A stretch of DNA of 9,595 nt from contig DMYQ01000081.1 of NCBI GenBank assembly GCA_003482555.1, forward strand, positions 7,717 to 17,311. The letters run 5' to 3'. The notes under the pieces are model-generated. The model saw nothing but the letters and a program-made list of their open reading frames with translations. It did no database searches and was not told the DNA's origin. Made by a program: the position numbers and the translations under genes. This DNA is from Janthinobacterium sp. Lineage in GTDB: Bacteria > Pseudomonadota > Gammaproteobacteria > Burkholderiales > Burkholderiaceae_D. Positions 1-6,011 of the stretch are shown here, one piece after another (within the stretch, counting starts at the first letter, position 1; the number at the start of each line of letters is the position of its first letter).

Positions 1-23
1 GAGTGCCAATAAGCGGCCTTCCA

Positions 24-58
24 CGCGGCGCGCCCCGGGCTCCGGGGGCCGCGCCGCG
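24..58 (-). terminator. GC-rich stem-loop after fliE, possible terminator
   Basis: Bases 24-38 pair with 42-58 in a 15-bp, almost wholly G/C stem with a 3-base loop (39-41) and a 2-base bulge (48-49). It begins about 11 bases past the fliE stop on the minus strand, the right place for a transcription end. There is no run of T after the stem on either strand, so it is not a classical intrinsic terminator. It could act with Rho, protect the 3' end of the mRNA, or separate fliE from whatever lies to the left of the window. The fold is seen directly; the function is inferred. Confidence 0.45.
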
Positions 59-68
59 CCAAACGGCT

Positions 69-419
69 TCACACTTGCATATTCATGATCTCGTGATAGC
101 TTGAAACGAGCTTGTTGCGCACCTGGATGCTGGCCTGGAAAGAAATGCTGGCCTTTTGCATCGAGATCATGACCTCCGACAGGTTGACTTTGTCGTCCCC
201 GGCCGAGAAGCTTTTGCCCAGCGCGTCGGCCTTTTGCTGGTCGGCGTTGACCGAGGCCAGCGCGCCCTGCAGGGCGTCGGAAAAATTCACCTTGGTGGCA
301 GGCTGCGTCCCGCTCAAGGTTGGCAGCTCCGGCAAGGCCGCCGTCGGGCGCGTGGCCGCCGCCTTCAATTGCGCGATCATCGCCTCTATCCTGCCGCTGT
401 CGATACCTCCTGTTTTCAC
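69..419 (-). CDS. fliE: Flagellar hook-basal body protein FliE
   Basis: FliE is a small structural protein exported early that joins the FliF MS ring to the proximal rod in the periplasm. The product is 116 residues; the family is usually about 100-110. The C-terminal half is the clear signature: MISMQKASISFQASIQVRNK followed by a tail ending in EIMNMQV, very close to the enterobacterial ending (Q-V-R-N-K-L-V, then M-S-M-Q-V). There is no signal peptide, as expected for a type III export substrate. The start is GTG at 417-419: GAGGAGG lies 6 bases upstream, and the N-terminus (GRIEAMIAQLKAAA) aligns with that of known FliE. The first ATG, at codon 14, would cut into this conserved helix. The gene is transcribed alone and divergently from fliF, as in Escherichia coli, and ends next to a strong stem-loop. 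Assignment is secure. Confidence 0.96.
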   Translation of the reverse strand: MKTGGIDSGRIEAMIAQLKAAATRPTAALPELPTLSGTQPATKVNFSDALQGALASVNADQQKADALGKSFSAGDDKVNLSEVMISMQKASISFQASIQVRNKLVSSYHEIMNMQV

Positions 420-425
420 TCTGTG

Positions 426-432
426 CCTCCTC
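426..432 (-). promoter_or_regulatory. Shine-Dalgarno site of fliE
   Basis: On the minus strand this reads GAGGAGG and ends 6 bases before the GTG start of fliE. It decides the GTG start over the later ATG. A second AGGAGG lies inside the gene at 406-411 and has no start codon at a usable distance. Confidence 0.8.
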
Positions 433-563
433 TTCCTTTAGTCTGTTGCTGCCGAAGAACAAATCCGCGGCCGGTGCGACAACGCCGAGTACAATATGCC
501 GATACCAGCGTGGTCAGGCTTTCAGAATATCAGCCCCGGCGCCAGCCGCTGTCCCGAGCAGGG

Positions 564-587
564 GCCGAAACGGGGCTCTGTTTCGGC
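564..587. repeat. Perfect 8-bp inverted repeat in the fliE-fliF gap
   Basis: GCCGAAAC (564-571) and GTTTCGGC (580-587) form a perfect inverted repeat separated by 8 bases. It sits in the non-coding gap between divergent fliE (start 419) and fliF (start 694). It ends 8 bases before a sigma-54-like motif. Such a dyad may be an operator for a dimeric regulator or an RNA hairpin; there is no T-run to make it a terminator. The left arm loosely resembles a FlhDC half-site (GGCnGAAA), but the spacing between the arms is about 11 bases shorter than in the enterobacterial FlhDC box. The structure is seen; the role is unknown. Confidence 0.5.
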
Positions 588-594
588 GATGGGA

Positions 595-615
595 TGGCGA
601 CGCCCTGGCGGATAA
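595..615 (+). promoter_or_regulatory. Candidate fliF operon promoter (sigma-54-like overlapping sigma-28-like -10)
   Basis: Bases 595-609 read TGGCGA-N5-TGGC, which keeps the GG-N10-GC spacing of the sigma-54 -24/-12 element (consensus TGGCAC-N5-TTGC) with three mismatches. Bases 608-615 read GCGGATAA, one mismatch from the sigma-28 -10 consensus GCCGATAA, but bases 589-596 do not match the -35 consensus TAAAGTTT. Either would start transcription about 70 bases before fliF. GC-rich DNA gives such matches by chance, so this is only a candidate; the gap must nonetheless hold promoters for both fliE and the fliF operon. Confidence 0.25.
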
Positions 616-693
616 TTGTGCTTATCGTCCCATCCTCACGCAGGCATGGCCCGGCATCATCATTTTGCAAGACAACACGCTCGGAACCCGACC

Positions 694-2394
694 ATGGCAG
701 TAGCCGAAGAAATCGAACTCAATCCGGTGCCCGCCAACGCGGCGGCCTCCCTGCAGACCTTCGCCAATACGCCGATGGGCAAGAATTTCTTGCGCGGCTT
801 GGGCGTGGCCGCCCTGGTCGCCATCGCCTTCGCCCTGTACATGTGGAACCAGGCGCCCGATTACCGCGTGCTGTTTTCCAATTACAGCGACCGCGACGGC
901 GGCGCCATCACGGCCGAACTCGATAAACTCAATATCAAGCACAAGTTTTCCGACGGCGGCACGGCGATCCTGATCCCGGCCGAGCAAGTCAACGATGTAC
1001 GCCTGAAGCTGGCCGCGGCCGGCTTGCCCAAGGGCGGCAACGTGGGTTTCGAGTTGATGGAAAATCAGAAGCTGGGCGTGTCGCAATTTCTCGAACAAGT
1101 CAATTTCCAGCGCGCGCTGGAGGGCGAACTGGCGCGCTCGATCGAATCGGTGTCGGCCGTCGACACGGCCCGCGTCCACCTGGCGCTGCCCAAGCCGTCC
1201 GTGTTCGTGCGCGAACAGCAAAAGCCCACCGCCTCGGTGCTGCTCAATCTGCGCGCCGGACGCAGCCTTGAACAGAGCCAGGTGAACGCCATCATCCACC
1301 TGGTCGCTTCCAGCGTGCCGGAATTGATGCCGTCCAATGTGACCCTGGTCGACCAGGCCGGCAATCTGCTGTCCGACGGCAAGGACAAGAGCGCCAACGC
1401 GAAAAATCTCGACCCCAACCAGTTGAAATACGTGCAACAGATGCAGCAAAGCGTGGTCAAGCAGATCGAATCGATCATCGTCCCCATCGTCGGCGAAGGC
1501 AATGTGCGGGCCGAGGCCACGGCCGACGTCGATTTCGCCCAGACCGAGCAAGCCGCCGAAACCTACAAGCCGAACTCGCCGCCGGCCGCCTCCGCCATCC
1601 GCAGCCAGCAAACCAGCGAGACGAGCGGCGCCGGCGGCGGCAATCCGGCCGGCGTGCCGGGCGCGCTGTCGAACCAGCCGCCCGGCGTGGCGACGGCGCC
1701 GCTGACGGCCGCGCCCACCGGTGCGCCGGCGGCGGTGGCGGCGACCAGCGGTCCCACGCACAAGGATGCCACCACCAATTTCGAAGTCGACAAGACCGTG
1801 CGCTACGAACAGAAATCGATGGGCGGCCTGCGCCGCTTGTCGGTGGCCGTGGTGGTCAATTACCGGCGCCTGGTGGACAAGAACGGCAAGGTCAGCATCA
1901 AACCCATCTCGGCCGAGGAAATGATCCAGATCAACAACCTGGTCAAGGAAGCGATGGGGTATAACAAGGAAAGGGGCGACAGCTTCAGCGTCGCCAATTC
2001 CCCCTTCGACGGCGTCGACAAGCCGGTGGAGGCGAGCACGGCCGTCGAATGGTGGCGCGACCCCGCCAACCTGCCGCTGGCCAAGGAGTTGGCCAAGTTC
2101 CTCATCACGGCCCTGATCTTGCTGTATTTGTTCATCAAGATCGTGCGCCCCATGCTGCGCCCCGTGTTCCGCAAGATCGACGATTTTTCGGCCAAGCCGG
2201 AAGTGCTGGAAGCGGTGGCGCACGACGAGGATGAAGAAACGGATGAACTGGTGAGCCCGGTCGAACTGGCCGCGATGGAAGAACACGCGGCACGCGGCTA
2301 CCGCGAAAACCTGGCCATGGCCAAGAAGCTGGCGTCCGAGGATCCGCGCGTGGTCGCCAACGTGATCAAGGCTTGGGTGGGTAATAATGATTGA
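694..2394 (+). CDS. fliF: Flagellar MS-ring protein FliF
   Basis: FliF assembles into the MS ring in the inner membrane, the base on which rotor, rod and export gate are built. From ATG 694 the protein has 566 residues (E. coli 552). Visible parts in order: a cytoplasmic N-terminus; transmembrane helix 1 at about residues 35-51; the ring-building YscJ/FliF region opening with APDYRVLFSNYSDRDGGAI; the second FliF domain; a Pro/Ala/Gly-rich stretch at about 300-365 that includes the family's GVPGALSNQPP (from 320); transmembrane helix 2 at about 467-483; and a cytoplasmic tail ending DPRVVANVIKAWVGNND, the FliG-binding segment. The frame stays open upstream (TTG 616, ATG 646), but those add a His-rich stretch unlike the family. 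ATG 694 gives the usual N-terminus, though its Shine-Dalgarno is weak (GGAA at 683-686). First gene of the plus-strand operon, 27 bases before fliG. Confidence 0.97.
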   Translation: MAVAEEIELNPVPANAAASLQTFANTPMGKNFLRGLGVAALVAIAFALYMWNQAPDYRVLFSNYSDRDGGAITAELDKLNIKHKFSDGGTAILIPAEQVNDVRLKLAAAGLPKGGNVGFELMENQKLGVSQFLEQVNFQRALEGELARSIESVSAVDTARVHLALPKPSVFVREQQKPTASVLLNLRAGRSLEQSQVNAIIHLVASSVPELMPSNVTLVDQAGNLLSDGKDKSANAKNLDPNQLKYVQQMQQSVVKQIESIIVPIVGEGNVRAEATADVDFAQTEQAAETYKPNSPPAASAIRSQQTSETSGAGGGNPAGVPGALSNQPPGVATAPLTAAPTGAPAAVAATSGPTHKDATTNFEVDKTVRYEQKSMGGLRRLSVAVVVNYRRLVDKNGKVSIKPISAEEMIQINNLVKEAMGYNKERGDSFSVANSPFDGVDKPVEASTAVEWWRDPANLPLAKELAKFLITALILLYLFIKIVRPMLRPVFRKIDDFSAKPEVLEAVAHDEDEETDELVSPVELAAMEEHAARGYRENLAMAKKLASEDPRVVANVIKAWVGNND

Positions 2395-2421
2395 CCGACA
2401 AAGAATGAACAGGTACGCAGA

Positions 2422-3420
2422 ATGAATGAAACCACGGGATTGCAAAAGGCCGCCATCTTGATGCTGGCCATGGGCGAGAGCGAGGCCGCCGAGGTGATGA
2501 AATTTCTCGGCCCGCGCGAAGTGCTCAAGCTGGGCGCCGCCATGGCGACCATGAAGGGCATCGCCCACGAACAGGTGGTCGACGTGCTGGAGGATTTCCG
2601 CACCCAGACCGAGCAGAATTCCACCGTCGGCCTCGATTCGGACGAGTATATCCGCCAGGTGCTGACCAAGGCGCTGGGCGACGACAAGGCGTCGGTGCTG
2701 CTCTCGCGCATTCTGGGCGGCAAGGACGCGTCCGGCATCGAAAGCTTGAAGTGGATGGATTCGCAGTCGGTGTCCGAGCTGATCCGCAACGAACACCCGC
2801 AAATCATCGCCACCATCCTGGTGCATCTGGAACGCGACCAGGCTTGCGAAATCCTCAGCCATTTCACCGACCGCCTGCGCAACGACGTGGTGTTGCGCAT
2901 CGCCACCCTGGACGGGGTGCAGCCGGCCGCCCTGCGCGAGTTGAACGACGTGCTCACCAAGCTCTTGTCGGGCAATGAAAACATCAAGAAATCCTCGCTC
3001 GGCGGGGTGCGCGCGGCCGCTGAAATCCTGAACTTCATGAGCGGCGAGCAAGAAGGCTCGGTGATGGATAATATCAAGAATTACGACAACGATATGGCGC
3101 AAAAGATCATGGACGAAATGTTCGTGTTCGATAACGTGATCGACATCGACGACCGCGGCATCCAGTTGCTGCTGCGCGAAGTGCAGTCGGAAATGCTGAT
3201 CATCGCGCTCAAGGGCGCCTCGCAGGAATTGCGCGACAAGATTTTCAAGAACATGTCGGCGCGGGCCGGCGAGATGATGCGCGAAGACTTGGAATCGAAG
3301 GGGCCGGTGCGCCTGTCCGAAGTGGAAGCCCAGCAAAAGCAAATCCTGCAAATCGTCCGGCGCCTGTCCGACGAAGGCCAGATCGTCCTGGGCGGAAAAG
3401 GAGACGATTCCTTTGTCTGA
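2422..3420 (+). CDS. fliG: Flagellar motor switch protein FliG
   Basis: FliG is the rotor protein that binds the FliF tail through its N-terminal domain, FliM through its middle domain, and interacts with the stator protein MotA through its C-terminal domain to generate torque. The product is 332 residues, essentially the same as E. coli (331). The conserved EHPQ motif is at residues 124-127. The charged torque residues fall at the E. coli numbers: Lys264, Arg281, Asp289 and Arg297 are kept, and position 288 is Glu where E. coli has Asp. GPVRLSEVE and the end GDDSFV are also typical. The start ATG has only a weak AGG 8 bases upstream. The stop codon lies inside the start of fliH, so the two genes overlap by 8 bases and are probably translationally coupled. 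Assignment is secure. Confidence 0.98.
   Translation: MNETTGLQKAAILMLAMGESEAAEVMKFLGPREVLKLGAAMATMKGIAHEQVVDVLEDFRTQTEQNSTVGLDSDEYIRQVLTKALGDDKASVLLSRILGGKDASGIESLKWMDSQSVSELIRNEHPQIIATILVHLERDQACEILSHFTDRLRNDVVLRIATLDGVQPAALRELNDVLTKLLSGNENIKKSSLGGVRAAAEILNFMSGEQEGSVMDNIKNYDNDMAQKIMDEMFVFDNVIDIDDRGIQLLLREVQSEMLIIALKGASQELRDKIFKNMSARAGEMMREDLESKGPVRLSEVEAQQKQILQIVRRLSDEGQIVLGGKGDDSFV
3399..3403 (+). promoter_or_regulatory. Shine-Dalgarno site of fliH
   Basis: AGGAG inside the last codons of fliG, 9 bases before the TTG at 3413. It supports that unusual start, since no ATG or GTG lies at a comparable position. Confidence 0.7.
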
Positions 3421-4108
3421 TATTCCAAAAGAACAGCAGAGCGCCTACCAGCGCTGGGAAATGACGTCCTTCGGCGACGACCGCGCCAGCGTGGCCGCCG
3501 CCCGCCGCGCCCTGGCCGAGCCGGAGCCGGTCGAGCCGCTCGCGCCCCTTCCCCTGCCGCCCAGCGAAGAGGAAATGAACGCGCTGCGCGAAGCGGGCCG
3601 CCTGGCCGGTTACGAAGATGGCCACCGCGACGGCCACGAGGCCGGCCGCCTGGAAGCGCTGGAACTGGGCCGCATCGCCAGCGACGTGGCGCTGGCCCAC
3701 CTGGCCACCCTGGCCACGCAATTCGGCGCCGCCCTGGCTGAGGCCGACCAGTTGATCGCCAACGATGTGCTCGACCTGGCCCTGCAACTGGCCAAGGGCA
3801 TGTTGAAGACGGCGCTGCCGGTGCGCCCCGAATTGATCTTGCCCATCGTACGCGAAGCCATCGAATACCTGCCCGTGCTGCAACAGCCGGCCCTGCTGAT
3901 GCTCAATCCGGAAGACGCCAAGGTGGTGCGCGACGGCCTGGGCGAAGAACTCGACAAGGGCGGCTGGCGCCTGATCGACGACCCCGGCATTGAACGGGGC
4001 GGTTGCAAGATCGATACCGCCAGCAACCAGATCGACGCCCAGACCACGTCGCGCTGGCAGCGCCTGACGGCCGCCCTGGGCAAGGATCTGGATTGGCTGG
4101 CGCCGTGA
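3413..4108 (+). CDS. fliH: Flagellar assembly protein FliH (ATPase regulator)
   Basis: FliH is the cytoplasmic stator-like subunit that dimerises, binds and restrains the export ATPase FliI, and docks it to the C-ring protein FliN and the export gate. The product is 231 residues (E. coli 235). It has an acidic, Pro-rich N-terminal third, then a run of five glycines spaced exactly four apart (residues 62, 66, 70, 74, 78), the GxxxG helix typical of FliH/YscL proteins, then a helical region and the conserved C-terminal domain (about 100-231) including DPGIERGGCKIDTASNQID. The start is TTG at 3413, supported by AGGAG 9 bases upstream and by the N-terminus MSDIP, similar to the E. coli MSDNLP. 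It overlaps fliG by 8 bases and its stop overlaps the fliI start by 4. The location between fliG and fliI confirms the call. Confidence 0.94.
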   Translation: MSDIPKEQQSAYQRWEMTSFGDDRASVAAARRALAEPEPVEPLAPLPLPPSEEEMNALREAGRLAGYEDGHRDGHEAGRLEALELGRIASDVALAHLATLATQFGAALAEADQLIANDVLDLALQLAKGMLKTALPVRPELILPIVREAIEYLPVLQQPALLMLNPEDAKVVRDGLGEELDKGGWRLIDDPGIERGGCKIDTASNQIDAQTTSRWQRLTAALGKDLDWLAP

Positions 4109-5496
4109 GCGATCCCCATTCCGCGCGCTGGCGCGCTTACCTGGCCGATTGCGGCGCCGTGCTCGGCTTTGTCGAGCCGATGCAAGTGTCGGGCCGCGTC
4201 ACCCGCGTGGCCGGCCTGGTGATGGAAGCCGTCGGCCTGCGCCTGGCCGTCGGCGCCGCCTGCACCGTGCCCTTGCCGAACGGCGGCCGGGTCGAAGCGG
4301 AAGTGGTCGGCTTCGACGGCGAGCGCCTCTTCCTGATGCCGCAAAGCGATGTCGAAGGCATCGTGCCGGGGACCCGCGTGTTTCCGGTCGAACCAGCCCT
4401 GCCCAAGCCGGGCAAGGTCGAGCACCCGCGCCGCCGCCCCAGCGACCGGGCCCGCCACTTGCCGGTGGGGCCGCAATTGCTGGGCCGCGTACTGGACGGC
4501 GCCGGCCGGCCGCTCGACAGCCTGGGGCCGCTGCATACCGTGGACAGCGCGCCCATCAATGTGCGCCCCGCCAATCCCCTGGGGCGCGCCCCCATCGTCG
4601 CCACCCTGGACGTGGGCGTGCGCTCGATCAACAGCATGCTCACCGTGGGCCGCGGCCAGCGCATGGGCCTGTTCGCCGGTTCCGGCGTCGGCAAGAGCGT
4701 GCTGCTCGGCATGATGGCGCGCTACACCGAGGCCGACGTCATCATCGTCGGCCTGATCGGCGAACGGGGCCGCGAGGTCAAGGAATTCATCGAACAGATT
4801 CTCGGCCCCGAGGGCTTGGCGCGCTCCGTCGTCGTGGCGGCCCCGGCCGACACGCCGCCGCTGATGCGCCTGCAGGGCGCCGCTTACGCCACGGCGATCG
4901 CCGAATACTTCCGCGACCAGGGCCAGAACGTGCTCTTGATCATGGACTCGCTGACCCGCTACGCCATGGCCCAGCGCGAAATCGCGCTGGCGATCGGCGA
5001 ACCGCCCGCCACCAAGGGTTATCCGCCCTCCGTGTTCGCGAAATTGCCGGTGCTGGTGGAGCGCGCCGGCAACGGCCAGGAGGGTGGCGGCTCGATCACC
5101 GCCTTTTACACCGTGCTGACCGAGGGCGACGACCAGCAAGACCCGATCGCCGACGCCGCGCGCGCCATCCTGGACGGGCACATCGTGCTCAACCGGCGCC
5201 TGGCCGAGGCCGGCCACTACCCGGCCATCGACATCGAACAATCGATCTCGCGGGCGGCCCACTCGATCACCACCCACGAGCACCAGCAAAAGGCGCGCCG
5301 CCTGAAGCAACTGTATTCGCGTTACGAGCGCAGCCGCGACCTGATCAGCGTGGGCGCCTACAGTTCCGGTTCCGATCCCGTGCTCGACCAGGCCATCTTG
5401 CTGCACGAACGCATAGAAGCCTTTCTGCAGCAGCACATCACGGAAAGAGTCGGCATGGATGAGAGCTTGGCGCAACTTACCGCTCTATTCGAGTGA
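4105..5496 (+). CDS. fliI: Flagellum-specific ATP synthase FliI (export ATPase)
   Basis: FliI is the hexameric ATPase of the flagellar type III export apparatus; it hydrolyses ATP at the base of the gate and helps release substrates from chaperones. The product is 463 residues (E. coli 457). Visible motifs: Walker A AGSGVGKS at residues 191-198 (Lys197), GERGREV with the expected catalytic Glu220, Walker B LLIMD ending at Asp281, and the family stretches SLTRYAMAQREI and ERSRDLISVGAYSSGSDP. It belongs to the F1/V-type ATPase superfamily, but these motifs and the neighbours point to FliI and not an F1 subunit. The start is GTG at 4105, overlapping the fliH stop as GTGA. The frame is open upstream to 4003, but that part is the other frame of fliH. 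No clear Shine-Dalgarno is present, so translation is probably coupled to fliH. Confidence 0.97.
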   Translation: MSDPHSARWRAYLADCGAVLGFVEPMQVSGRVTRVAGLVMEAVGLRLAVGAACTVPLPNGGRVEAEVVGFDGERLFLMPQSDVEGIVPGTRVFPVEPALPKPGKVEHPRRRPSDRARHLPVGPQLLGRVLDGAGRPLDSLGPLHTVDSAPINVRPANPLGRAPIVATLDVGVRSINSMLTVGRGQRMGLFAGSGVGKSVLLGMMARYTEADVIIVGLIGERGREVKEFIEQILGPEGLARSVVVAAPADTPPLMRLQGAAYATAIAEYFRDQGQNVLLIMDSLTRYAMAQREIALAIGEPPATKGYPPSVFAKLPVLVERAGNGQEGGGSITAFYTVLTEGDDQQDPIADAARAILDGHIVLNRRLAEAGHYPAIDIEQSISRAAHSITTHEHQQKARRLKQLYSRYERSRDLISVGAYSSGSDPVLDQAILLHERIEAFLQQHITERVGMDESLAQLTALFE

Positions 5497-5517
5497 TGGC
5501 GGGCTGGCGCGGCGACC

Positions 5518-5523
5518 TATAAT
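5518..5523 (+). promoter_or_regulatory. TATAAT -10-like box before fliJ
   Basis: A perfect TATAAT lies in the 36-base gap between fliI and fliJ. No sequence like TTGACA is found 16-18 bases upstream (region 5494-5501). If it were used, transcription would start at about 5530, almost on the fliJ ATG at 5533, giving a leaderless message. A perfect box is unusual in DNA this GC-rich, but without a -35 partner it may be chance. Confidence 0.2.
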
Positions 5524-5532
5524 TGACCCATC

Positions 5533-5973
5533 ATGGCTTCCCCTTCCCAACTCACCACCCTCATCGACCTGGCGCGCCGGGAAACGGATGACGCCGCGAA
5601 ACGGCTGGGCGCCGCGCTCAAGGCGGCCGAGGATTGCCAGCAAAAACTCGACATGCTGAGCGGTTACCGCGACGATTACGCGGCCCGCTTCGAAGCGTCG
5701 CTGGCGGCCGGCATGACGCCCATGGCTTACCGCAATTTCCAGGCTTTCATGGACAAGCTGGAAAACGCCATCAATGGCCAGCAGGAAGTGGTGCGCAACG
5801 CCCGGCGCCGCGGCGAACAGGAAAAGGCCGTCTGGCAGGCCAGCGAGCGCAAGCGCATGTCTTACACCACCCTGGAAAACCGGGCGCAGGAAGAGGCGCT
5901 CAAGCTGGAAGCCAAGCGCGACCAGAAAGCCATGGACGAACACGCGGCCAGACAGGCTTATTACAAACGCTGA
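5533..5973 (+). CDS. fliJ: Flagellar export protein FliJ
   Basis: FliJ is a small cytoplasmic coiled-coil protein that inserts into the FliI hexamer, like the gamma stalk of F1, links it to the export gate protein FlhA, and helps recycle export chaperones. The product is 146 residues (E. coli 147). It is almost entirely charged, Ala/Lys/Glu/Gln-rich helix with no membrane segment. Family-like features are LIDLARRETDDAAKRLG near the start and YTTLENRAQEEALKLEAKRD followed by QKAMDEHAARQAYYKR at the end, equivalent to the QKKMDEFAQR segment of E. coli. ATG 5533 is the natural start, although no Shine-Dalgarno is evident. It lies 36 bases after fliI and 38 before fliK. Sequence conservation in this family is low, so position in the operon carries much of the weight. 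Confidence 0.93.
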   Translation: MASPSQLTTLIDLARRETDDAAKRLGAALKAAEDCQQKLDMLSGYRDDYAARFEASLAAGMTPMAYRNFQAFMDKLENAINGQQEVVRNARRRGEQEKAVWQASERKRMSYTTLENRAQEEALKLEAKRDQKAMDEHAARQAYYKR

Positions 5974-6011
5974 GCCCGACGGGCGCGGCATCACCATCAC
6001 ACGGCGCGATC

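Noticed and set aside
564..587. The dyad as a classical FlhDC box
   Set aside because: The arms share part of the half-site (GGCnGAAA), but the distance between them is about 11 bases too short for the enterobacterial arrangement. It is kept only as an unexplained dyad.
622..629. GACGATAA on the minus strand as a sigma-28 -10 box for fliE
   Set aside because: There is one mismatch, the -35 position has almost no match, and the site is about 200 bases from the fliE start.
616..693. An upstream extension of fliF from TTG 616 or ATG 646
   Set aside because: It adds a His-rich segment not seen in FliF proteins and has no ribosome site; ATG 694 gives the usual distance to the first membrane helix.
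156..926. A 256-codon plus-strand frame running across fliE, the divergent gap and the start of fliF
   Set aside because: It is Arg/Pro-rich with no family features and overlaps two secure genes in other frames.
622..3351. A 909-codon open frame on the minus strand opposite fliF and fliG
   Set aside because: Its codons line up exactly opposite those of fliF and fliG (same register), so a stop would need a sense TTA, CTA or TCA codon, all rare in this GC-rich coding style. The product is His/Gly/Arg-rich with no recognisable family.
3610..5475. A 621-codon minus-strand frame opposite fliH and fliI
   Set aside because: It is in codon register with fliI on the other strand and explained by the same codon bias; the sense genes have clear family motifs.
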